From: Calditrichia bacterium
GTDB lineage: Bacteria > Calditrichota > Calditrichia > Calditrichales > Calditrichaceae
DNA: 10,677 nucleotides
Direction of reading: 5' to 3'
NCBI GenBank assembly: GCA_027039465.1
Contig: JALWEA010000329.1
Location: 1-10,677 of the forward strand
The notes below the pieces were generated by a model. The model made no database searches. It was given only the letters and a program-made list of their open reading frames with translations, and had not been told where the DNA came from. The position numbers were made by a program, and so were the translations under genes. This document shows positions 1 to 5,588 of the stretch, piece after piece (position 1 is the stretch's first letter; the number at the start of each line of letters is the position of its first letter).

Positions 1-777
1 GATTTGGAACGTATTCAACAATTGCAAAAAAAGTACGGCTTGCTTTTAATTGAGGACAATGCCCTCGGGCTTTTTTCCAATTTCGGTGATAAACCTTTGG
101 GCAGCACGGGAGATGCTTCGATTTTTTGTTTTTACAAAACGTTGCCCATTCCCAATGGTGGCGCTCTGTTGTTGAACAATCCGGAATTGGATTTTGACGT
201 GCAAATTGTTGATCCGCAGCGCATTTCCACTTTGAGTCGTTTGGCCGGGCTCATCTTCTTTTGGCTGGATTTGCATTTTGGCGGTTTGGGGCGAAAGCTG
301 CAAAGTTTAAAAAGCAAATTAAGCGGCGTTGCCGATAAAATGGATGTGGATCGCGTACCGGTTCTGGATACGGGATTTGATACGAAACGCGCGAATTGGG
401 GAATGGCGGGAATTTCGCATTATTTGGCTAGGCGTATTTCTCCTGAAAAAATTCGCGCAAACAGAAGACGGAATTTTCAATTTATGTTGGAACATATTCC
501 TGAAAAATATCATTTGTTTTCGGAATTGCCGGAAGGAGCGGCACCCTGGTTCCTTCCCGTAAAACTGGGTAACAGGGAAGAGGTGTTTCGGGAATTAACG
601 CAGCGGGGTGTGGACTGTGCCCGATTTTGGAGACAATCTCATCCGGATATCCCGGCAGAACGATTTCCGGCAGTACGAGAGTTACGCGATACCGTTTTGG
701 AGTTGCCGATTCATCAGGATCTAAATGAAAAACATTTGTCCTTTATTTGCCATCAGTTTAATCAAATTGTGAAATGA
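1..777 (+). CDS. DegT/DnrJ/EryC1/StrS-family PLP sugar aminotransferase, 5'-truncated by the window edge
   Basis: The reading frame is open from base 1 to the TGA at 775-777 (258 residues), so the true start lies upstream; family members are usually about 370-390 aa, so roughly 110-130 N-terminal residues are missing. The family transfers an amino group, usually from glutamate, to a keto-nucleotide sugar in the cytoplasm. Visible landmarks are IEDNA, whose Asp19 (bases 55-57) would pair with the PLP pyridine nitrogen, then GSTGDASIF, and FCFYKTLPIPNGGAL, in which Lys46 (bases 136-138) is the expected Schiff-base lysine. The usual SFxxxK...GEGG motif is altered: it is two residues shorter before Lys, Cys replaces Ser, and PNGG replaces GEGG. 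The residue after DNA is Leu rather than the usual Gln/His. It is therefore a divergent clade, and the sugar cannot be told. It heads the visible operon, three bases before the GT2 gene. Confidence is high for the family and low for the substrate. Confidence 0.85.
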   Translation, partial: DLERIQQLQKKYGLLLIEDNALGLFSNFGDKPLGSTGDASIFCFYKTLPIPNGGALLLNNPELDFDVQIVDPQRISTLSRLAGLIFFWLDLHFGGLGRKLQSLKSKLSGVADKMDVDRVPVLDTGFDTKRANWGMAGISHYLARRISPEKIRANRRRNFQFMLEHIPEKYHLFSELPEGAAPWFLPVKLGNREEVFRELTQRGVDCARFWRQSHPDIPAERFPAVRELRDTVLELPIHQDLNEKHLSFICHQFNQIVK

Positions 778-780
778 GAA

Positions 781-1932
781 ATGATCGAAGCTATTTTCTG
801 GATTAGCATTTTAATCTTAGTATACATTTATCTTGGTTATCCCCTATTGTTATCTGTTTTAAAAAAGCTCTACTCAAAGCCGGTTCAAAGTAACGATCAA
901 TATTTACCGAAGGTAGCGTTAATTATTTCGGCTTTTAATGAACAGGATGTCATTGTTGATAAAATAAACAACTCACTACAATTAAATTATCCTGAAGATA
1001 AGTTGGATATTTGGGTTGTGTCCGATGCCTCTACCGACAGAACGGATCAATTGGTTAAGGAGGTTGGAAACGACAGGGTACATCTGTTCCGATTACAGGA
1101 AAGGCGTGGTAAAACGTTTGGCATTACAACTGTAATGGAGCAAGTGCACAGCGAAATTGTCGTCTTTTCGGATGCCAATTCCATTTACGATAGCAATGCG
1201 CTTAGAGAGTTGGTAAAATATTTTGCCGATCCTAAAATCGGTTATGTGGTCGGACATGCCCGCTATTACGAAGATCAAAAAAATGCCTCGGCACGGCAGG
1301 AAGACACGTATTGGTCATTTGAAGTTAAAATGAAGATGAACGAATCGGCTATTGGATCCGTAGTCGGTGGCGACGGGGCAATTTATGCCATCCGTCGGTC
1401 TTTGTTTCGTCCTTTGGACGAAGAAGATATCAACGATTTTGTCAATCCCATGCAGATTATTTTACAGGGCTATCGAGGCATCTTTAATCCCGAGGCGGTT
1501 TGTTTTGAAGAAGCCTCTCCCTCTTTCATGAAAGAGTACTGGCGTAAACGGCGTATTGTGAATCGTAGTTGGAGAGGACTTTGGAAAAATAGTCAAATTT
1601 TAAATCCGTTTAAAACCGGATTATATGCCTGGCAGGTTTTGAGTCATAAGGTTTTAAGGTGGTTGGGCGGATTCTTTGGCATACTTGTATTTTTAAGCAA
1701 CCTTGCTTTGCTGTCAAATGGGAAAGTTTATGTGGCGCTTTTTATTCTGCAAATGGTGTTTCATTTGGTGGCATTCACGGGTTATCTTTTGGATAAAGCC
1801 GGTCGTAAAGCGCCGTTTTTAATAAATATACCTTATTATTTTGATATGGTTAATTTAGCTTCTTTGCAGGGTATTTGGGATGCTTTTCGGGGTAAGAAAT
1901 ATGTAACTTGGAAAACCATTCGGCAGGAGTAA
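781..1932 (+). CDS. Membrane-anchored family 2 glycosyltransferase
   Basis: A 383-residue processive-type GT2 that transfers a sugar from a nucleotide donor at the cytoplasmic face of the membrane. It has one N-terminal hydrophobic helix (about residues 4-27), then a GT-A domain beginning KVALIISAFNEQDVI (44-58). Nucleotide-binding SDAS is at 81-84, the DxD-like metal motif SDAN at 130-133, GGDGA at 196-200, the acidic acceptor region DEEDINDF at 213-220, and a QxxRW-like basic stretch RKRRIVNRSWRG at 255-266. Three hydrophobic segments follow at about 290-311, 316-337 and 346-365. This layout matches membrane GT2 enzymes that elongate or initiate polysaccharide chains. The ATG at 781 is three bases after the preceding stop, implying co-transcription and probably coupled translation. 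The linkage formed cannot be read from sequence. Confidence 0.88.
   Translation: MIEAIFWISILILVYIYLGYPLLLSVLKKLYSKPVQSNDQYLPKVALIISAFNEQDVIVDKINNSLQLNYPEDKLDIWVVSDASTDRTDQLVKEVGNDRVHLFRLQERRGKTFGITTVMEQVHSEIVVFSDANSIYDSNALRELVKYFADPKIGYVVGHARYYEDQKNASARQEDTYWSFEVKMKMNESAIGSVVGGDGAIYAIRRSLFRPLDEEDINDFVNPMQIILQGYRGIFNPEAVCFEEASPSFMKEYWRKRRIVNRSWRGLWKNSQILNPFKTGLYAWQVLSHKVLRWLGGFFGILVFLSNLALLSNGKVYVALFILQMVFHLVAFTGYLLDKAGRKAPFLINIPYYFDMVNLASLQGIWDAFRGKKYVTWKTIRQE
1925..1929 (+). promoter_or_regulatory. Shine-Dalgarno site deciding the start of the tandem-GNAT gene
   Basis: AGGAG lies inside the last codons of the GT2 gene, five bases before the ATG at 1935. It favours that ATG over an in-frame ATG at 1908, which would overlap the upstream gene further. 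Confidence 0.7.
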
Positions 1933-1934
1933 AG

Positions 1935-2996
1935 ATGGGCTATTTTGTTAAAGAAGCGGATCTGGAACGTGATAAACAAATTATGATTTCACTTTTGGAA
2001 AAAAACAGAACCAGAGATGATACCGATTATTCGAAACGTTATGACTGGATTTATTTAAACAATCCGTTCGGTAAAGCCACGGCCTGGATTATTTGGGATG
2101 ATGCCAGGAATATCCCCGTCGGATTTACCGGTGCTTTTCCCCGTCCGGTGTTTGTGCATGGGCGGGAATTTGTGACCTGGAATTGCGGCGACTTTTCCAT
2201 TGATAAAAAATATCGCACTTTGGGTGTGGCGGTTAAATTACGCAAAGAAGCCAAAATAGCGGTGGACAGCGGGAAAATCCCGTTTTTATACGCTCATCCC
2301 AACAAACGTATGGAAGTGATCCATTTGCGGGTCGGACATAAAAAAATCAGTCAAATGGTACGCTATGCTTTACCGTTAAAAATAGACCGTTATCTTAAAG
2401 AAAAGCTTTCTCCGACCTGGTTGGCTTCCATGTTGGCGCTGCCCGTTGATATGGTACAAAAATACCGGTTTTTGCTGAAAAAATCGTCCTCAGCTCAGGG
2501 AAAATTTAATGAGCGCGTCCGATGCACACCCGAACATGAGCAGCTCTTCGAAAAAATGAAAGAGCAATTCCCGATTGTTGGCAGCCGTTCCTGCCAATAT
2601 CTACAATGGAAGTTTTCCGACCATCCCAATTTTCATTATAAACAATATGACTATTTTGAGCAGGGCCAATTACACGGCTCGTTGATTTTTATGCAAAGAA
2701 ACGGTGTGATTAATATTATTGATCTTTTAACAGATAATTTGCAAAAATACGCCGCTTCATTGCTTTTGACTTTTATAACAGATGTTTATCGTAACCGATC
2801 GGCAAGTTCGCTTTCATTCATCCTGCAGGAGCACAACCCGCTTATTCCGATTATGAAACAAATCGGCTTCAAGCGCAGGGATGATGCCACCTCGTCCGTA
2901 ATTGCTTATGCCAATCCCCAATTGCAGCCTGAGATAGCTCCTGTGGTTTTGAACGGAGCGAACTGGTTTATGACCGTCGGTGACAGAGATGCGTAA
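1935..2996 (+). CDS. Tandem GNAT-like acyltransferase of a polysaccharide locus
   Basis: A soluble 353-residue protein that looks like two GNAT-type halves. The first half carries YDWIYLNNPFG (36-46) and then a motif-A-like stretch DFSIDKKYRTLGVAVKL (86-102), where acyl-CoA or an acyl carrier would bind. The second half restarts with a similar Trp/Pro pattern, CQYLQWKFSDHP (220-231), and ends WFMTVGDRD (344-352), a C-terminal signature I associate with GNAT-like proteins in exopolysaccharide and exosortase-type loci. No signal peptide or membrane helix is seen. I infer acylation of an amino sugar made by the upstream aminotransferase. An immediate ACP neighbour raises the possibility that the donor is acyl-ACP rather than acyl-CoA. 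The start at 1935 is chosen because AGGAG sits five bases upstream. A FemAB-like peptidyltransferase is an alternative. The fold is fairly confident and the reaction is not known. Confidence 0.72.
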   Translation: MGYFVKEADLERDKQIMISLLEKNRTRDDTDYSKRYDWIYLNNPFGKATAWIIWDDARNIPVGFTGAFPRPVFVHGREFVTWNCGDFSIDKKYRTLGVAVKLRKEAKIAVDSGKIPFLYAHPNKRMEVIHLRVGHKKISQMVRYALPLKIDRYLKEKLSPTWLASMLALPVDMVQKYRFLLKKSSSAQGKFNERVRCTPEHEQLFEKMKEQFPIVGSRSCQYLQWKFSDHPNFHYKQYDYFEQGQLHGSLIFMQRNGVINIIDLLTDNLQKYAASLLLTFITDVYRNRSASSLSFILQEHNPLIPIMKQIGFKRRDDATSSVIAYANPQLQPEIAPVVLNGANWFMTVGDRDA

Positions 2997-3004
2997 CATT
3001 TATT

Positions 3005-3009
3005 GGAGG
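3005..3009 (+). promoter_or_regulatory. Strong Shine-Dalgarno site of the ACP gene
   Basis: GGAGG sits five bases before the ATG at 3015 and is the strongest ribosome-binding site seen in the window. It excludes the upstream in-frame TTG at 3003 as the start and suggests that the carrier protein is made at a higher level than its neighbours, as is usual for ACPs. Confidence 0.75.
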
Positions 3010-3014
3010 TATTT

Positions 3015-3254
3015 ATGGATATGCACAAAGAAATTGTTGAATTTCTGTACGATGATTCACTGAAAGATGAATTCGATAATTTGGATTATGATGATTCCTT
3101 GCTGGAATTGGGAATTATTGATTCGGTTAAGATGCTGGACTTAATCAATTTTATTGAGAATAAATTTAATATTCAGGTAGATGACGATGATTTGTTTCCG
3201 GAGAACTTTGACAGTATTAATGCTATTGTTAATTACATTCAATCGAAAAAATAA
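3015..3254 (+). CDS. Stand-alone acyl carrier protein
   Basis: A 79-residue acidic protein of typical ACP length. The 4'-phosphopantetheine site is seen as LGIIDSVKML, with Ser37 (bases 3123-3125) as the attachment residue in place of the classical DSL triplet. Helices I to IV are plausible: an amphipathic N-terminal helix, the recognition helix after Ser37 (VKMLDLINFIE), an acidic stretch VDDDDLFPENFDS, and a final helix NAIVNYIQ. It resembles secondary ACPs of D-alanyl-carrier or polysaccharide-modification type more than the housekeeping fatty-acid ACP. It would carry a thioester-bound acyl group in the cytoplasm. It is flanked on both sides by GNAT-type acyltransferase genes, so transfer from this carrier to an amino sugar is the natural inference. 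No dedicated acyl-AMP ligase or phosphopantetheinyl transferase is in view. Family identity is confident; the cargo is unknown. Confidence 0.9.
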   Translation: MDMHKEIVEFLYDDSLKDEFDNLDYDDSLLELGIIDSVKMLDLINFIENKFNIQVDDDDLFPENFDSINAIVNYIQSKK

Positions 3255-3280
3255 GCGATAAACTCAGTTTAATCAGCTTG

Positions 3281-3286
3281 AAAGGA
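3281..3286 (+). promoter_or_regulatory. Shine-Dalgarno site supporting a TTG start
   Basis: AAAGGA ends seven bases before the TTG at 3294. The next in-frame ATG is about 38 codons later, which would remove a conserved-looking N-terminal region, so this site decides in favour of TTG. Confidence 0.6.
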
Positions 3287-3293
3287 TCAAGCA

Positions 3294-3950
3294 TTGACTT
3301 TAAAAGAACTTAAATTAATCAAAGAAAAGTTCGGTTGGAAAGGGGTAACGCATGCCCTGAAATACAGTGCTTTGAATAAATTTACGTTTTACAAAGAACT
3401 GCAAGGTATGATTGTAACCATGGAGACCCTTGACCCCAAATATTTAAAAGGCAATCCCGCATATATTCATGATTTTTTGGATGAAACCCAACTGCGAATG
3501 TTCGCCAAAGATCCGGAGACGCAAATAACCGATGCTTTTTTGGATCGGGTATTGCCGAAAGGCGATCGGTGTTATGCTATTTTGGATGGGGAAAAATTGG
3601 CTGCTTATGGCTGGTACTCCACAAAACCGACGAATATCAACCGGGATTTGGTATTGCATTTTGATCCTCATTGGGTTTACATGTATAAAGGCTATACGCA
3701 CCCGAATTACCGCGGCCAACGTTTGCATGCCATCGGGATGGCAAAAGCATTGGAGGCCTTTACCAAGGAGGGCTACAAAGGATTAATTTCTTATGTGGAA
3801 ACCAATAACTTTGCTTCGCTTCGTTCCGTATTTCGAATGGGGTATCGCAATATTTGTAAAGTTCGCATATTCAAGGGAATAGGAAAATATCACATTACTA
3901 CGGAACCGGAATGTGCAAAGTATCAATTCACAGTTAAAACACAACCCTAA
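3294..3950 (+). CDS. GNAT family acyltransferase
   Basis: A 218-residue soluble protein with a C-terminal GNAT domain. Motif A is seen as YRGQRLHAIGMAKAL (139-153), a version of the R/Q-x-x-G-x-G/A pyrophosphate-binding loop, preceded by the strand VYMYKGYTHPN (128-138). Motif B is seen as ETNNFASLRSVFRMGY (169-184), where the Asn and the Ser/Phe positions are typical. The first 45 residues are basic and may be a family-specific N-terminal extension. The probable reaction is acylation of an amine, most likely on an amino sugar of the surface polymer. The gene follows the ACP gene by 39 bases, so an acyl-ACP donor is possible; acetyl-CoA is the default alternative. The start is TTG at 3294, supported by AAAGGA. 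This is the last gene before the only real intergenic spacer, so it may end a transcription unit. Confidence 0.8.
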   Translation: MTLKELKLIKEKFGWKGVTHALKYSALNKFTFYKELQGMIVTMETLDPKYLKGNPAYIHDFLDETQLRMFAKDPETQITDAFLDRVLPKGDRCYAILDGEKLAAYGWYSTKPTNINRDLVLHFDPHWVYMYKGYTHPNYRGQRLHAIGMAKALEAFTKEGYKGLISYVETNNFASLRSVFRMGYRNICKVRIFKGIGKYHITTEPECAKYQFTVKTQP

Positions 3951-4085
3951 CCGGTTGCCGTACTAATTCCCAATTAATTCATGTGCCCATTCAACCATTC
4001 AACTAATTAACTATTTAACCAATCAACAGGTACATTACTGTGGCTGTCCTGATAATTGATGCTAAATCTAACCGCAAAGTAGCTT
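3951..4085 (+). other. 135-bp AT-rich intergenic spacer, the only one in the window
   Basis: This stretch has no open frame of note. It holds a degenerate 8-nt tandem repeat (3989-4028) and then about 57 bp before the flippase ATG. I see no GC-rich hairpin followed by a T-run that would make an intrinsic terminator, and no convincing -35/-10 pair. A GATAAT at 4051-4056 resembles a -10 box but lacks a -35 partner at normal spacing. It is the most likely place for a promoter or unit boundary between the modification genes and the export and assembly genes, but this is inference. Confidence 0.5.
3989..4028 (+). repeat. Five degenerate 8-nt tandem repeats
   Basis: Read in consecutive 8-base steps the sequence is ATTCAACC, ATTCAACT, AATTAACT, ATTTAACC, AATCAACA. 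The consensus is A-T-T-(C/T)-A-A-C-(C/T), with every unit keeping AAC at positions 5-7. The array lies in the only spacer of the window, immediately upstream of the flippase gene. The 8-base period does not match the DNA helical repeat, and no spacers interrupt the units, so it is not CRISPR-like. Function is unknown: a decayed simple-sequence tract, a protein-binding array or a dispersed intergenic repeat are all possible. Confidence 0.6.
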
Positions 4086-5588
4086 ATGGGAAAAGATCTA
4101 AAAGAACGAACCAAAATCGCCGTATTTTGGAATATATTTAATATCTTATTTTCAAAATCATCCCGTTTAATCACTTCCATTATATTAGCCCGCCTGTTAT
4201 TCCCCGAGGATTTCGGTCTGTATGGGGTCAGTTTAATCGTCATTCGTTTCGGTCGACGTTTAACAAATTTCGGTTTTTCAACCGTGCTTATTCAGAAAGA
4301 TGAGATTAATAAAGCCGAAGTAGATACCATCTTTACGGCCAGCCTGGCAATTAATTTAACGGTTTTCGGGATTTTATTTGTCGGTGCACCCTATTTTGCC
4401 CGATTTGTTCACAACATAAAAGTTGTGAATCTGGTGCAGGCCATTTCGTTTACTTTTATTTTTAACACTTTTATCATGTTGGGGGAAAGTTTACTTAAAC
4501 GTGAGTTGGATTTTAAACACATTTCCATTGCACGTTCGGTGCGCTCTGCTTCCAATTATATTACGGCCATTATCATGGCATTTATGGGCTTTCGCGTATG
4601 GAGTTTAATCGGCGGTGAATTAGTGGCCGTTGTTGTTAATATGGCCCTGATTCTTGTCTATGCCAAATGGATGCCTAAAATATATTTTAAATTGTCAATC
4701 TTCAAAAATCTCTATTCTTACGGAATGCGCGTTTCTGCCGTGCAGTATTTAAATTATTTTATTAACAACGTGGATTACTTGTTAATCGGCCGTTACCTGA
4801 ATATGACAGCTTTGGGCTATTATGAACGTGCGTTCAATTTAATGAGCTTAACCCGTCGGCAAATCGGCCGCTCCATGAGCGAAGCGTTATTTTCGGCATT
4901 TTCCAAAATCAAAAACGATAAAGAACGCGTTGTTAAAAATCTTAAACAAATACTCAGCTATACGGCGTTAGTGGCATATCCCATTCTAATCGGGCTTATT
5001 TTTCTTGCGCCATCACTAGTTTACAACTTATATGGCCCTCGATGGATTCTGACCATCCGTCCGCTGCAAATAATGTGTGTCTCCGGTCTTTTCCAAACGG
5101 TTATTACGGGGTTCTTTTCGGTTATCTTTGCTTTGGATTTTATCAACGCGCGTATTAAGGCGCAGGTCATTTATTTGGCTTTATTAGCGGGCATTATTTA
5201 TTTACTCATTCCTTATGGAATTAACGGAGTGGCGGTTGCGGTGGTGTTGGCAAGCATGGTTTATGGAGTGCTGATTTTGCGCATTATGATTACTCGCTTG
5301 CCATTTAGTTTGAAGGATTTTTGGCAGACGCAAAAAGCACCTATTTTGTATAGTTTTTTTCAAATTATTTTTACTTCAGTTGCACTAAAATTATCAATGA
5401 TATATTTTGATATTAAAAGCATTCCGATGTTTTTTATTTTGTCTGCGGCCTCTGTGCTCGGTTTATTAATAGCTCATCTCGTTTTTCGCAACGAAAATTA
5501 CAGCAATTTAATTCACGAGATTACGGAAGTAATTCAGAAAAAACGCAAAGCTCGTTTAGCCAATGGGAAAACGCCGAATGGAAAATAA
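4086..5588 (+). CDS. WzxC-type polysaccharide flippase (MOP superfamily)
   Basis: A 500-residue polytopic membrane protein, the normal length for a Wzx translocase, with about 12-14 hydrophobic segments spread from about residue 11 to 467. It would flip undecaprenyl-linked repeat units from the cytoplasmic to the outer face of the inner membrane. Family landmarks are ARLLFPEDFGLYG (35-47), NFGFSTVLIQKDEI (61-74), and VDYLLIGRYLNMTALGYYER (229-248), all typical of the WzxC/polysaccharide-synthesis subgroup. The tail is basic (KKRKARLANGK, 485-495) and cytoplasmic. The ATG at 4086 has no good Shine-Dalgarno site; an in-frame ATG at 4059 is closed by a TAG eight codons later and is excluded. The 3' end overlaps the LarA-like gene, pointing to translational coupling. 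The gene opens the export and assembly block. The name wzx would suit the function, but substrate specificity cannot be predicted. Confidence 0.92.
   Translation: MGKDLKERTKIAVFWNIFNILFSKSSRLITSIILARLLFPEDFGLYGVSLIVIRFGRRLTNFGFSTVLIQKDEINKAEVDTIFTASLAINLTVFGILFVGAPYFARFVHNIKVVNLVQAISFTFIFNTFIMLGESLLKRELDFKHISIARSVRSASNYITAIIMAFMGFRVWSLIGGELVAVVVNMALILVYAKWMPKIYFKLSIFKNLYSYGMRVSAVQYLNYFINNVDYLLIGRYLNMTALGYYERAFNLMSLTRRQIGRSMSEALFSAFSKIKNDKERVVKNLKQILSYTALVAYPILIGLIFLAPSLVYNLYGPRWILTIRPLQIMCVSGLFQTVITGFFSVIFALDFINARIKAQVIYLALLAGIIYLLIPYGINGVAVAVVLASMVYGVLILRIMITRLPFSLKDFWQTQKAPILYSFFQIIFTSVALKLSMIYFDIKSIPMFFILSAASVLGLLIAHLVFRNENYSNLIHEITEVIQKKRKARLANGKTPNGK

Noticed and set aside
4..6. TTG as the start codon of the first aminotransferase gene
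   Set aside because: The frame stays open to base 1 and the protein lacks the N-terminal third of the family, so the gene is cut by the window edge.
3532..3786. 84-codon open frame on the + strand inside the second GNAT gene
   Set aside because: It is an out-of-frame shadow of the GNAT coding sequence, which has clear motifs A and B in its own frame.
3949..3956. AACCGGTT palindrome at the end of the GNAT gene as a terminator or operator
   Set aside because: It is only an 8-base perfect palindrome with no loop and no following T-run, and includes part of the stop codon; expected by chance.
3989..4028. Repeat array as a CRISPR
   Set aside because: Units are 8 nt, degenerate and directly adjacent without spacers.
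4051..4056. GATAAT as a -10 promoter box for the flippase gene
   Set aside because: No -35-like hexamer lies 16-18 bases upstream, so the match alone is not enough in AT-rich DNA.
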